A program made the position numbers and the translations under genes. Shown in pieces: positions 7,922 through 16,897 of a stretch of DNA of 64,000 nt. This stretch comes from an uncultured Poribacteria bacterium (GTDB taxonomy: Bacteria > Poribacteria > WGA-4E > WGA-3G): the NCBI GenBank assembly GCA_951813545.1, contig OX638352.1, positions 3,178,835-3,242,834 of the forward strand. The letters are read 5' to 3'. The notes under the pieces were generated by a model. It made no database searches. It was not told where the DNA came from and was given only the letters and a program-made list of their open reading frames with translations. Numbering within the stretch: the stretch's first letter is position 1; every line of letters starts with the position of its first letter.

Positions 7922-9298
7922 TCACACTCTACCAACCCCGATGTAATGAAAACCTGCGGTTCTCGCTTCTTCTGGTGAGTAAACGTTGCGTCCATCAATG
8001 AGAATTGGTGTTTTCATCTGTTTGGCAAGTCTACGGAGTTCCAATTTGTGATAGAAGTCCCATTCTGTAATGAGTACCAACGCGTCCGCATCATAGGAAA
8101 GTTCGTATACATTTTCCGTGAAGTGCACGGGATTAGTCGTTTCGTCTTTTCTGTGCAGAGCAGCCTTGGCATTTGGAATAGCGATCGGATCATGTGCACG
8201 AACATTCGCACCTGCTGCAATCAGTTCTCGGATAATGTCCAGTGCTGGTGCTTCGCGAATGTCATCTGTGTTTGGCTTGAAGGCGAGTCCCAAGATACCG
8301 ATGATTTTGCCTTTGAGCGTGCCCAGCGTGCTTTGTAGCTTTTCAACGATGCGCTCCCGCTGACGAAAGTTGACGGTCCGCGCGGCCTCGGTAATCGGCA
8401 TTTTGTACCCAAATTGCGCTGCGACCCCTAACAGTGCAGCAGTATCTTTGGGATAACAACTCCCGCCCCATCCGAGACCAGCCCGTAGGAATTGATTCCC
8501 GATGCGCGCGTCAAGTCCGATCCCGCGTGCGACCTCTGTCACGTCTGCGTCAACTTCCTCACAGAGTCCTGCGATTTCATTGATAAAGCTGATTTTAAGT
8601 GCAAGAAAGGTGTTCGCGGCATACTTAATCATCTCAGCACTGTTTGGATCTGTTGTCATCATCGGTGGAAGGTGGTAAGCGGACGGGCGCGGAAACTCGC
8701 TCGGTGGATCAAACGTCTGTTCAAGAATCGGTTGATAGAGATGCCGTAAGGTATCGACTGCCTCATCGCTGTTCGCCCCGACGACAATCCGATCTGGATA
8801 GAACGCCCCTTGTAATGCCAATCCCTCTTGTAAGAACTCAGGATTTGAAGCGACAGAGACATTCCCTCGAATTCCGCGTGCGGAAAAAACATCTTCCACA
8901 ACTTCAACAACACGCCGATTCGTGCCTATCGGAACTGTAGATTTGATGACAAGCGTATAATGTCTATCGGGCAGGCAGACCTCGGCAACTTCCCTCGCGG
9001 CTTGTTCAACGTGTCGCGTATCTGCCTCACCGTTCTTCTTCGGCGGTGTTCCGACAGCAATTAGAATCAGTTCAGCGTCTGGGACGACTTCCGCCACATT
9101 CGGTGTGAAATGGATGGTATGCTGTAGATCCTCAAGAAGACTCTGAATGCCGGGTTCATGGATCGGGCTTTTTCCTTCGTGTAAAAGGTTTAATTTGCTT
9201 TCATCTTTGTCCACCGCGGCGACATCGTGATTGAGATAAGAGAGGACCACTGCTGTGGTTAAGCCAACGTATCCTGTGCCTATAATTGCAACTTTCAT
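7922..9298 (-). CDS. ugd: UDP-glucose 6-dehydrogenase
   Basis: 458 residues, normal for the family. The N-terminal Rossmann motif is GTGYVGLTTA (7-16). The catalytic Cys281 lies in GWGGSCYPKD. The C-terminal UDP-binding domain contains GLAFKPNTDDIREAPAL. The enzyme oxidises UDP-glucose to UDP-glucuronate for exopolysaccharide or capsule. The GHMP sugar kinase at 10682-11740 is a likely partner in the same surface-polysaccharide supply. Confidence 0.95.
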   Translation of the reverse strand: MKVAIIGTGYVGLTTAVVLSYLNHDVAAVDKDESKLNLLHEGKSPIHEPGIQSLLEDLQHTIHFTPNVAEVVPDAELILIAVGTPPKKNGEADTRHVEQAAREVAEVCLPDRHYTLVIKSTVPIGTNRRVVEVVEDVFSARGIRGNVSVASNPEFLQEGLALQGAFYPDRIVVGANSDEAVDTLRHLYQPILEQTFDPPSEFPRPSAYHLPPMMTTDPNSAEMIKYAANTFLALKISFINEIAGLCEEVDADVTEVARGIGLDARIGNQFLRAGLGWGGSCYPKDTAALLGVAAQFGYKMPITEAARTVNFRQRERIVEKLQSTLGTLKGKIIGILGLAFKPNTDDIREAPALDIIRELIAAGANVRAHDPIAIPNAKAALHRKDETTNPVHFTENVYELSYDADALVLITEWDFYHKLELRRLAKQMKTPILIDGRNVYSPEEARTAGFHYIGVGRV

Positions 9299-9394
9299 TT
9301 TATGGTATTCTGATCTCCTCGTCGATCAAGCATCTAAGATTCGGATAGTTATAAATTCGTAGTAAATTTGAAGAATATCAACAGCGAGAGGGTC

Positions 9395-9650
9395 CTAATA
9401 AGAAGATCTTTTTTCTGGTGTGAATTCAGCAACCTCAAGAACGCTTTGAAGTCGTTCGGTAGTTGGATCATAGCCATAGTTAATCTGTCGCATCAGTTCG
9501 AGTGCTTCCAATCGGATCGAAGAAAGTTTTAGAGTGCCAATATGCTTTGTCAGCTTCATCCGCTTCTTCAAAAGGGGATGACACAGAAAGCGTTCCCTTA
9601 TCCACTTTAAAAGTATCAATTGCCCGCATAACTTTGTCTAAAACCTCCAC
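9395..9650 (-). pseudogene. Small gene with a frameshift (antitoxin-like hypothetical)
   Basis: Reading on the minus strand from the GTG at 9650 gives VEVLDKVMRAIDTFKVDKG...ADKAYWHSKT. Near 9515-9530 the frame must shift to continue as RLEALELMRQINYGYDP...LQSVLEVAEF, ending at 9395. The two halves look like one short protein of about 85 residues, of a type often found beside nucleotidyltransferase or toxin genes. The shift may be real decay or a sequencing error. Family assignment is uncertain. Confidence 0.5.
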
Positions 9651-9653
9651 TTG

Positions 9654-10703
9654 TTAAACTGCGGGTGGCTGAACCTTTTCTAACAGTCTATTGATAATAT
9701 CCAAACTGGTGATGCCATCCGCTTCCGCATTAAAATTGGTTAAAATTCGGTGGCGTAGGACCGGTACAGCGACTGCTTTAATATCCTCGTATGAGACATG
9801 GTAGCGTCCGTTGAGAATGGCGCGCGCCTTGGCACCAAGAACAAGATATTGTGATGCCCGCGGTCCCGCTCCCCATTGTACCCAGTCCTGAATAAAATCA
9901 GGTGCGTCTGAAGCAGGACGCGTCTGCCGATTCAATTCCACGGCATAGTCTACGATCGCCTCGGCAATAGGGACTTTCCGCACCACCTGCTGTATTTGCA
10001 GGACCTCTTCTCCTGTGATGACAGGGTTTATCTCCGGTTCATAAGCTGCTGTAGTGGTCATCACAATGTCTTTTTCGGCGGCTTTATCGGGATAATCAAG
10101 TGTGATATGGAACATGAACCGATCAAGTTGCGCTTCGGGTAGCGGATAGGTGCCTTCCTGCTCAATCGGGTTCTGAGTCGCTAAAACGAAAAACGGGCGT
10201 TCCAATGGATATGTTCTGCCTCCTGCGGTGACTTGGTATTCTTGCATTGCTTGTAGAAGCGCAGCTTGTGTTTTCGGGGGTGTTCGGTTGATCTCATCAG
10301 CAAGGACAACATTGGCAAAGACGGGTCCTTTGATAAAGCGGAAAGTGCGTTTTCCGGCTTCACCTTCCTCAATAATATCGGTGCCGATAATGTCCGTTGG
10401 CATCAAGTCTGGCGTAAATTGGACTCGATTGAAAGGGAGTTTGAGGATCTGCGCGAATGTACTGATGAGTAGGGTCTTTGCTAACCCCGGTACACCCACA
10501 AGTAAGCAGTGCCCCTGCGAAAAGAGCGCGATAAGGAGTTGTTCGATGACTTCGTTTTGTCCGATGATTCGCTTTTTGAGTTCGTTTAAAATATTTTCCT
10601 TCGCCGTTTTCAAGGACTCGGCGGCTTCCATATCTGTTGTGCTTTGCGTTGTTGAGATGTCATTTTTCATGTTTTTTGGATTTAATCGGTTGAGGTTCTC
10701 CAT
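9654..10703 (-). CDS. MoxR-family AAA+ ATPase
   Basis: 349 residues with Walker A GVPGLAKT (70-77), Walker B VVLADE (132-137) and the usual ATQNPIEQEGTYPLPEAQLDRF stretch of sensor and arginine-finger segments. MoxR ATPases act as chaperones that mature or insert enzymes, usually with DUF58 and VWA proteins. The first ATG overlaps the stop of the GHMP kinase by 22 bp; a second ATG at 10670 (MKNDIST) is possible. The DUF58 partner is not adjacent here; one lies at 23919-24818. Confidence 0.92.
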   Translation of the reverse strand: MENLNRLNPKNMKNDISTTQSTTDMEAAESLKTAKENILNELKKRIIGQNEVIEQLLIALFSQGHCLLVGVPGLAKTLLISTFAQILKLPFNRVQFTPDLMPTDIIGTDIIEEGEAGKRTFRFIKGPVFANVVLADEINRTPPKTQAALLQAMQEYQVTAGGRTYPLERPFFVLATQNPIEQEGTYPLPEAQLDRFMFHITLDYPDKAAEKDIVMTTTAAYEPEINPVITGEEVLQIQQVVRKVPIAEAIVDYAVELNRQTRPASDAPDFIQDWVQWGAGPRASQYLVLGAKARAILNGRYHVSYEDIKAVAVPVLRHRILTNFNAEADGITSLDIINRLLEKVQPPAV

Positions 10704-11740
10704 ACTTGAAGTCCATCGAAATCGAAGTTAACATCAATAACTCGCGCGCCGGCTTCTTCGAGTTTCTGACGGACACGGTGTTCGCGCGTGGGTTCGCAGT
10801 AAAAAAGCAGACATCCACCGCCACCAGCACCACAGGCTTTTCCGCCAATTGCGCCGTGTGTCATCGCGATTTTAAAGAGGGACTCGATCTGCTCATTTGT
10901 AACAGAAGGGTGTAGTTTTTTCTGATTGTGCCAATTTTGGGTGAGGAGTTCGCCGAATTCAGTCAAGCGACCGCGCATAAGTGCTGTTTTCGTCGCCTCA
11001 GCGGTGGTTTTAAGGGTTTCGAGTGCGTCGCGGACACTCGGTTGTCCGCTTTTATAGGCATCGGTTACATTCTGATGTATATTACCAGAGAGGCGGGACT
11101 TTCCTGTATAACAGAGCACAAGATTCTTTTCAAGTTCACAACGGATGTGGGGTGGAAATCTCAGTGGTGAAGTTTTCACTTCTTCCCCCTGAAATTCCAT
11201 GAAATGAATTCCGCCGATCGCGCTTGCGTAATGATCCTGCTTTCCACCTAAGATGCCAAGTTCGTGGCGTTCAATGTTGCTAGCGAAATCCGCATATTCA
11301 TAGGGAAGATAGGTAGCTTCCTTAAGCGCGCCGAGTACACCAACGAGTGCGACTCCCATTGCTGCGGAGGTACCTAATCCACTTCCGGGTGGTGCAGTGG
11401 ACTGTGTAATCAGATCGAAACCGCCGATCTGTATGGACATCTGTCGTACGGCTGCTTTGACTAAATCAATATTTCCGTCATATTCGAGTTGACGTATATC
11501 ATCAGCCTCAATGAATGTATCAAAATCCGCAGAATAGATACGAATGCTCTTATCTAAAACGCGATGCAATTCAATAGAATCATCGTCTGCCATCTGGTGT
11601 TCACAGCGAAGTGTTGCATAGGCGTATTGATTAATTGCCCCGTTGACGACGAGTCCCTTTGAAGGTTCAGTAAAGAGGGCTACATCGCTCCATCCGCCAG
11701 CAAAGTCAATTCGGACTGGGGCTCTCGTTCGGATTAACAT
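10682..11740 (-). CDS. GHMP-family sugar kinase (heptose 7-phosphate kinase-like)
   Basis: 352 residues with the GHMP ATP-binding motif PPGSGLGTSAA (117-127) and the C-terminal GAIGGKACGAGGGGCLLF. The N-terminus RAPVRIDFAGGWSD is characteristic of D-glycero-D-manno-heptose 7-phosphate kinases (HddA) and L-fucose kinase-like enzymes. The product probably phosphorylates a sugar destined for a nucleotide-sugar. It overlaps the MoxR gene by 22 bp and shares its strand. Confidence 0.87.
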   Translation of the reverse strand: MLIRTRAPVRIDFAGGWSDVALFTEPSKGLVVNGAINQYAYATLRCEHQMADDDSIELHRVLDKSIRIYSADFDTFIEADDIRQLEYDGNIDLVKAAVRQMSIQIGGFDLITQSTAPPGSGLGTSAAMGVALVGVLGALKEATYLPYEYADFASNIERHELGILGGKQDHYASAIGGIHFMEFQGEEVKTSPLRFPPHIRCELEKNLVLCYTGKSRLSGNIHQNVTDAYKSGQPSVRDALETLKTTAEATKTALMRGRLTEFGELLTQNWHNQKKLHPSVTNEQIESLFKIAMTHGAIGGKACGAGGGGCLLFYCEPTREHRVRQKLEEAGARVIDVNFDFDGLQVWRTSTD

Positions 11741-11850
11741 GATGAGTCTCCTGACCTCAGTTTTTAACGAGCGCGCCTAGGAATGATGCGGACAAAAGAT
11801 CGAAAAATGCATCTACAAATAATCGGAGAATAATATAATGTTGGAATTAT

Positions 11851-11894
11851 TACGCGCTGTGCTAGTTAATTTTACGCGCTGTGCTAGTTAATTT
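11851..11894. repeat. Two tandem copies of a 22-bp unit
   Basis: The unit tacgcgctgtgctagttaatt(t) occurs at 11851-11872 and again at 11873-11894. Its segment TGTGCTAGTT is the inverse of AACTAGCACA, found at the end of each 113-bp repeat that follows. Confidence 0.85.
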
Positions 11895-12113
11895 TGTCTT
11901 TATAGAGTTTGCTTATGCGCGAACGACATCTTTGAATTTTATCACGGAACGAGCGAACCCTTGATTCACAAAGGATCGAGAAAACAACTAGCACAAGTCG
12001 TTAATTTTGTCTTTATAGAGTTTGCTTATGCGCGAACGACATCTTTGAATTTTATCACGGAACGAGCGAACCCTTGATTCACAAAGGATCGAGAAAACAA
12101 CTAGCACAAGTCG
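11888..12113. repeat. Perfect tandem duplication of a 113-bp unit
   Basis: The segment 11888-12000 is repeated at 12001-12113 without a visible mismatch. Each unit starts ttaattttgtctttatag and ends aacaactagcacaagtcg. The end of each unit is complementary to the short repeat upstream (TGTGCTAGTT / AACTAGCACA), so an RNA from here could form long stems. No frame is open across it. Together with flanking DNA it fills the 530 bp between the GHMP kinase and HU; I see no gene there. Confidence 0.9.
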
Positions 12114-12180
12114 TAATTATTGCTAAAACAGTCTTTATGGAAAAGATTTTTTGTAGAGCCTTTTACTAATAGGTGTAACG

Positions 12181-12243
12181 TGGAAAAGCCGCGGCTACCC
12201 CTCTATTAAATAAGAAACGAGGCACAGCCCAGCGGCTTTTCCA
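12181..12243 (-). terminator. Long hairpin downstream of HU, possible terminator
   Basis: TGGAAAAGCCGC (12181-12192) is perfectly complementary to GCGGCTTTTCCA (12232-12243), a 12-bp stem. The 39-base interior can pair further (GGCT/AGCC, CCTC/GAGG). It begins 27 bp after the HU stop. There is no clear T run, so it may be an RNA-stability element rather than a classical terminator. Confidence 0.5.
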
Positions 12244-12269
12244 GAAACTGAGCGAAAGAACCGCTAATG

Positions 12270-12551
12270 TTAGGCGGAAGCGTCGCGAAGTTTCTTGCCA
12301 GCTTTGAAGACAGGGACTGTCTTTGCCGGAATATTAAGCGGGGCACCAGTCTGCGGATTGCGACCTGTGCGGGCCGGTCGGTTTTTAGCTTCAAACGTTC
12401 CAAAGCCAATCAATCCAACGGAGTCACCATTACCCAAAGCTTCACAAATAGTCGCAGCAAAAGCATCAACAGCGGCGTTTGCATCTTTCTTGCTGAGGCC
12501 GGTTTGTTCAACGATACTGCTAACGACATCGCTTTTCATTAATTTTGCCAT
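12270..12551 (-). CDS. hup: HU-family DNA-binding protein
   Basis: 93 residues from MAKLMKSDVV, the usual HU length. AGAGGAAC a few bases upstream supports this start over an upstream ATG at 12584. The beta-arm contains FGTFEAKNRPARTGRNPQTG, the conserved DNA-binding segment. HU bends and compacts DNA as a homodimer or heterodimer. It has its own consensus promoter (12675-12703) and a structured leader. Confidence 0.95.
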   Translation of the reverse strand: MAKLMKSDVVSSIVEQTGLSKKDANAAVDAFAATICEALGNGDSVGLIGFGTFEAKNRPARTGRNPQTGAPLNIPAKTVPVFKAGKKLRDASA

Positions 12552-12573
12552 GTCAAATGTTCCTCTACTTTTT

Positions 12574-12639
12574 AGTCCGAACAAGAAAACACTGCTATTT
12601 CCGAAAAATTCGGAAATAGTAGTTCTTACGCCTCGGACT
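12574..12639 (-). promoter_or_regulatory. Structured 5' leader of the HU mRNA
   Basis: An 11-bp perfect hairpin, CTATTTCCGAA (12595-12605) against TTCGGAAATAG (12609-12619), is enclosed by AGTCCGA (12574-12580) pairing with TCGGACT (12633-12639). The structure ends about 23 bp before the HU start and lies between the promoter and the ribosome-binding site. It could be a translational control or mRNA-stability element. Confidence 0.6.
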
Positions 12640-12674
12640 TAAAATGGATTTAACAAAAAACTAATAGTAATTAT

Positions 12675-12703
12675 ATTATACTATACAAATATAGATATGT
12701 CAA
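12675..12703 (-). promoter_or_regulatory. Consensus sigma70 promoter of HU
   Basis: On the minus strand TTGACA (12703-12698) and TATAAT (12680-12675) are separated by 17 bp; both hexamers match the consensus perfectly. The start of transcription would be near 12668, giving a 5' leader of about 115 bases. Confidence 0.85.
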
Positions 12704-13000
12704 GATAAATTCGGTTAGTACCAAAATTAACCGGAATTATAGGGCAAAATCTTAGGTTTACCCCTAGACCCCTCTATTGAAAGTAGAAAAAGATCTAATA
12801 AGGCTAGCTTGACATAATACGTAGGTCTCTTAAAATTAATACCATAGATTGCGCTGTTTGTCAAGTTTTTTCCCTCAAAACGCCAAATTTTTTCAAAAAT
12901 ACCCAATTTTTACCGAAATATTTGCTTAAAGAGCATGTTTGTGGTAGAATTATACTACAAAAATTTTGCCTAAATAACACAACAGAGGTAAATATAAAAA
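12704..13000. promoter_or_regulatory. Divergent HU-asd intergenic region with asd promoter
   Basis: The region is AT-rich. A promoter for asd is seen as TTGCTT (12922-12927), a 17-bp spacer and TAGAAT (12945-12950), 50 bp before the ATG at 13001. A second TTGACA lies near 12812 without a good -10. No gene is present. Confidence 0.6.
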
Positions 13001-14005
13001 ATGCGTGAAAGTTATCGTGTAGCGGTTGTAGGTGCGACTGGTGCTGTTGGAAATACTATGCTGCAGCTTCTCGAAGAACGATCGTTTCCTGTTGCTTCCC
13101 TCAAACTTCTGGCATCGCACCGCTCTGCTGGTGAAATCCTGTCTTTTAAAGATACCCCCATTATTATTGAAGAATTGACGCACGATTCGTTTGAAGACGT
13201 GGATGTAGTGTTTTCATCAGCCGGCGCGTCCGTCAGCCGCGAGTTCATTCCGACAGCCATAGAAAAAGGCGCACTTGTTATCGACAATACCAGTGCATTC
13301 CGCATGGACGCAGCCACACCGCTCGTTGTTCCAGAAGTCAATATGGATGCTGCCCGCGCCCACAATGGACTCATTGCCAATCCAAACTGCTCCACTATCC
13401 AAATGATGGTGGCACTTAAACCGATTTACGATGTTGCTGGTATCAAACGGATCGTTGTTTCCACCTACCAGAGCGTCTCTGGTAAAAGTGGACGTGCTGT
13501 CATGGAACTCGTCCAACAAACGACTGAAGCACTCGAAGGCAAACCGGTTACTTTAGATAAATTCCCTCACCAAATGGCGTTCAACGTTGCCTTTGATTGG
13601 CCCTTCCTAGACAGCGGTGACAACGAAGAAGAGGTCAAAATGATCAACGAGACTCGGAAGATACTTGAGGACGATACGATTGGTGTCTCCGCCACAACCG
13701 TCCGAGTCCCAGTTTTCTTCGCACATTCCGAATCAATAAACATTGAGACGGATGAAAAACTCACGGCGGCCCAAGCAAGAGAATGCCTCGCCACTGCTCC
13801 TGGTGTGAAACTTATGGACGATCCGAGCAACCAGCAGTATCCGCTCGCCGTAGATGTCGCAGGTGAAGATGATGTCTACGTGGGTAGGATTCGTGATGAT
13901 GCCTCCATAGACAACGGCTTGAATCTTTGGGTTGTCGCGGATAACCTCCGTAAAGGCGCAGCCTTGAATGCTATCCAGATAGCCGAAAATCTACTGTCCG
14001 CCTGA
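13001..14005 (+). CDS. asd: Aspartate-semialdehyde dehydrogenase
   Basis: 334 residues. The N-terminal NADP-binding motif is GATGAVGNTM (11-20), and the catalytic Cys130 lies in NPNCSTIQM. A later HSESINIETDEKL segment fits the substrate domain. The enzyme reduces aspartyl phosphate to aspartate semialdehyde in lysine, threonine and methionine synthesis. The methylthioribose kinase gene starts 9 bp after it, linking the pair to methionine metabolism. Confidence 0.95.
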   Translation: MRESYRVAVVGATGAVGNTMLQLLEERSFPVASLKLLASHRSAGEILSFKDTPIIIEELTHDSFEDVDVVFSSAGASVSREFIPTAIEKGALVIDNTSAFRMDAATPLVVPEVNMDAARAHNGLIANPNCSTIQMMVALKPIYDVAGIKRIVVSTYQSVSGKSGRAVMELVQQTTEALEGKPVTLDKFPHQMAFNVAFDWPFLDSGDNEEEVKMINETRKILEDDTIGVSATTVRVPVFFAHSESINIETDEKLTAAQARECLATAPGVKLMDDPSNQQYPLAVDVAGEDDVYVGRIRDDASIDNGLNLWVVADNLRKGAALNAIQIAENLLSA

Positions 14006-14014
14006 TAGAGAAAT

Positions 14015-15151
14015 ATGGAACTCAACCTTGCCACGCTGCCGGACTACCTGCGTCAACGACATGCTGAAATTCGTATATTTGAATCGGAGACGGAACTCCG
14101 TATCGAAGAAATCGGCGATGGAAACCTTAATACGGTCTATCGCGTCTCGGATGCAGAGCGTCCAGAGCGTTCGCTTGTCTTGAAACACGCGCCACCCTAC
14201 ATTAAGATATTGGGTCCCGACTATCCGCTGTCCACGGAACGCTTGACTTATGAATCTCGGGCACTTGGTGTTTACAATCAGTTGGCGAGCGGTACCGTGC
14301 CAGCACAGTACGACTTCGATGCAGAAGTAGCGGTCATAGCGATGGAGGACCTCCGAGATGCCCGTGTGCTGCGAGACGACTTAATCGCTGGTGTAGTGGA
14401 TACCGCTATCGCCGAGCAGATTGGGCGGTTCATGAGTGTCGTACATAGCCACACCCATGTTGAGAATCTCGACAGCGCGACCACACAGGACTACAGACGG
14501 CAATTTGCAAATATGACTATGCAGTCGATAACTGCCGATTACGTGTTCACCTTCCCGTTCGCAGAACACGAAACAAACTTCTGGACACCTGGATTAGAAC
14601 CTGATGTCCAGCGGTTGAAAGCAGATACCGATTTTTTGGTACAAGCGAAGCATCTCAAGCAAATTTTCCTGACAATGCAACAAGCCGTGACCCACGGTGA
14701 TCTGCATACAGGAAGTGTTCTTGTCCAAGATCACACAGCGAAAGTCATCGATGCTGAATTTGCTTTTTACGGTCCCGTAGGATTTGATATCGGATTATAC
14801 TGGGCAAATTACTTCTTATCCTATTTTTCGCACCAAGACACCTTGGATGTGCAATCGGCACTCAAAACAGCGATTGTGCAAACTTGGGACACCTACGCTG
14901 CTGAATTCAGAATAGCTGATGACACATTGAAAGAGCGGACATTACAAAACATCTTCCATGACGCAGTAGGGTTTGCAGGACTGGAGATGCTGCGCCGCCT
15001 TATCGGTGCAGCGCATGTCAAAGACATAGAAGGTATTGTTGATATACCACGAAAACTACGCGCGGAGAGGGCAGCACTTCAATTCGGAACAACACTTGTC
15101 AAACAGCATCAATCCTTACGAGATGTCGCAGCAATCCTCGCGATGCTTTAA
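14015..15151 (+). CDS. mtnK: S-methyl-5-thioribose kinase
   Basis: 378 residues with the aminoglycoside-phosphotransferase-like fold. EEIGDGNLNTVYRV is the typical glycine-rich loop, SLVLKHAPPYIKILG matches MtnK, THGDLHTGSVLV holds the catalytic HGDLH, and IDAEFAFYGPVGFDIG is the metal-binding loop. MtnK phosphorylates 5-methylthioribose in the methionine salvage pathway. It follows asd by 9 bp and is probably co-transcribed. No other salvage gene is in the window. Confidence 0.92.
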   Translation: MELNLATLPDYLRQRHAEIRIFESETELRIEEIGDGNLNTVYRVSDAERPERSLVLKHAPPYIKILGPDYPLSTERLTYESRALGVYNQLASGTVPAQYDFDAEVAVIAMEDLRDARVLRDDLIAGVVDTAIAEQIGRFMSVVHSHTHVENLDSATTQDYRRQFANMTMQSITADYVFTFPFAEHETNFWTPGLEPDVQRLKADTDFLVQAKHLKQIFLTMQQAVTHGDLHTGSVLVQDHTAKVIDAEFAFYGPVGFDIGLYWANYFLSYFSHQDTLDVQSALKTAIVQTWDTYAAEFRIADDTLKERTLQNIFHDAVGFAGLEMLRRLIGAAHVKDIEGIVDIPRKLRAERAALQFGTTLVKQHQSLRDVAAILAML

Positions 15152-15181
15152 TACACAATCGTCATATTATTTTCAAATATT

Positions 15182-16051
15182 ATGAGAGACTACTACGAAA
15201 TCCTCGGTGTGAATCGAGGTGCCACCCCAGAAGAAATCAAAAAAGCCTACCGCAAGCTCGCAGTCCAATACCATCCGGACAAAAACCCCGGTGACAAAGC
15301 GGCAGAAGAGAAGTTCAAAGAGGCATCGAACGCGTATTCGGTACTCTCCGACCCCGAAAAGCGACGTATGTATGATACCCGCGGACACGCAGGTGTTGAA
15401 GGTATGGGTTTTGAGGGTTATCGGACTATGGACGACATTTTCAGGAACCTGAACCTTGACGATATTTTCGGACGTGGGGGTTTCGGTGGTTTCGGCGGAT
15501 TCGGTGATGCGTTTGGTGATGCGTTCGGACCTCGGCGCACGACTGCCCCTACCCGTGGACGTGATATTCGAATGAACCTCAGTATCCCGTTCGCAGATGC
15601 GGTATTAGGCGCGAAAAAAGAGGTGAATGTCCAAGGAAAGCGTATCACCCTTACAATTCCGCCGGGCATCCAAGATGGAAAAACCTTACGCATTCGAGGT
15701 CATGGAGAATCCCTCGGTGTTGGTACTTCAGGTGATCTGCTGGTGACAGTCTCTGTCCAATCGCACCCAACATTGACGCGTGAAGGTGCGGATCTGTTGA
15801 CAGATGCAACAATTTCTATAACAACAGCGGCGTTAGGCGGTTCTATCCGAGTCCAAACGCTAACGGGTGATGTGGATCTGAAGGTCCCACCGGGTGCTCA
15901 ACCCGGACAGCAGTTACGGTTGCGCGGACGCGGGGCAACAGATGCCTCTGGTAGAAAGGGCGATTTGCGAGTGCAGTTGATTGTGGAAGTCCCGAAGTCT
16001 TTGTCTCGGAAGCAGCGGAATCTGCTAAAAGAACTTGATAAGACTTTGTAA
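15182..16051 (+). CDS. DnaJ-like chaperone without zinc finger (CbpA type)
   Basis: 289 residues. A J domain fills residues 1-70 with HPD at 31-33, followed by a Gly/Phe-rich stretch (about 85-115) and two beta-barrel client-binding domains. The Cys-rich zinc finger of DnaJ is absent, so it is a class II J protein like CbpA. It would stimulate DnaK. It stands 30 bp after mtnK. Confidence 0.9.
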   Translation: MRDYYEILGVNRGATPEEIKKAYRKLAVQYHPDKNPGDKAAEEKFKEASNAYSVLSDPEKRRMYDTRGHAGVEGMGFEGYRTMDDIFRNLNLDDIFGRGGFGGFGGFGDAFGDAFGPRRTTAPTRGRDIRMNLSIPFADAVLGAKKEVNVQGKRITLTIPPGIQDGKTLRIRGHGESLGVGTSGDLLVTVSVQSHPTLTREGADLLTDATISITTAALGGSIRVQTLTGDVDLKVPPGAQPGQQLRLRGRGATDASGRKGDLRVQLIVEVPKSLSRKQRNLLKELDKTL

Positions 16052-16077
16052 TATGTAAAGGCAGGAAGGGACCAGCG

Positions 16078-16440
16078 ATGGAATTGGAAAATTACTTTGA
16101 CTTTATTCAAGAAGATGTCATCCGAATTAAAGGGAATCGTATTGACATTGAGATTGTGTTGGAAGATTATCTGGAAGGCGCGAGTCCCGAAGAAATTCTG
16201 CTACGTTATCCGACCTTAAATCTCGAAAAAATACACGCAACCATCCTCTATTACTTGGCGAAAAAAGAGGAGGTGGAGGCGTATCTTGAACGCGTGAGGC
16301 AACTTGACGAGGAAGCAGAGCAGGAACAACTCCGTAACCCGCCACCTTTCGTGGTTGAATTGCGGGAACGCTTTGCAAAGGCTTCTCAAGAATTGTTTGA
16401 GGGAAAAAGGAAGTCTACCAAACCGATGGATGATCTATGA
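16078..16440 (+). CDS. DUF433 domain protein, probable antitoxin
   Basis: 120 residues. The central region DYLEGASPEEILLRYPTLNLEKIHATILYYL is the helix-turn-helix-like core of DUF433, followed by a charged coiled tail. DUF433 proteins are usually paired with DUF5615 PIN-like proteins, as here. The stop overlaps the next start by 4 bp (ATGA), which supports coupled translation. The sequence before the core (IRIKGNRIDIEIV) is the usual entry strand. Confidence 0.85.
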   Translation: MELENYFDFIQEDVIRIKGNRIDIEIVLEDYLEGASPEEILLRYPTLNLEKIHATILYYLAKKEEVEAYLERVRQLDEEAEQEQLRNPPPFVVELRERFAKASQELFEGKRKSTKPMDDL

Positions 16441-16796
16441 GACCTCGGTTTCTTCTTGATGAAAACATGGATCGAGCGATTCAGAGGCAGCTCCAACGCT
16501 TGAATTCAGAGATAGATGTAAAATTGGTAGGAGATGGGGAAGTACCACCGCGAGGAACGTCTGATCCCGATATTTTGATGTGGATAGAACATAATGACTA
16601 TATCTTGGTTACCAAAAACCGTAAGACGATGCCCAAGCACTTCAACGAGCATCTGGCTGATGGTAGGCATGTGCCAGGGATCCTCTGCATTCGTAAATCT
16701 GTAACGATGAGAGAGCTCATCAACATATTATACCTGATTTGGTATGCTTCTGATGTCAAGGAATACTGGGACAGGTTAGTATTCATTCCACTATAA
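16437..16796 (+). CDS. DUF5615 PIN-like protein, probable toxin
   Basis: 119 residues. FLLDENMDRAI carries the first acidic residues of PIN-like nucleases, SDPDILMWIEHNDYILVTKN holds the next acidic position and the VTKN-type motif, and the remainder fits the compact fold. In this family the protein is assumed to be an RNase toxin; this is not shown here. Overlaps the DUF433 gene by 4 bp. Confidence 0.85.
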   Translation: MRPRFLLDENMDRAIQRQLQRLNSEIDVKLVGDGEVPPRGTSDPDILMWIEHNDYILVTKNRKTMPKHFNEHLADGRHVPGILCIRKSVTMRELINILYLIWYASDVKEYWDRLVFIPL

Positions 16797-16897
16797 CGTC
16801 CATTCGTAAACAAGAAGTAGAAAAGCAATATTGGACAAGCGTAATCCTACAGTGCTGTCATAATTAAACGCAAAAACCTATTTTCAAAGGAGAACGA

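Noticed and set aside
10228..10731. 167-residue frame on the plus strand over the MoxR gene
   Set aside because: It overlaps the MoxR ATPase, whose Walker motifs are certain; amino acid usage looks like an antisense reading.
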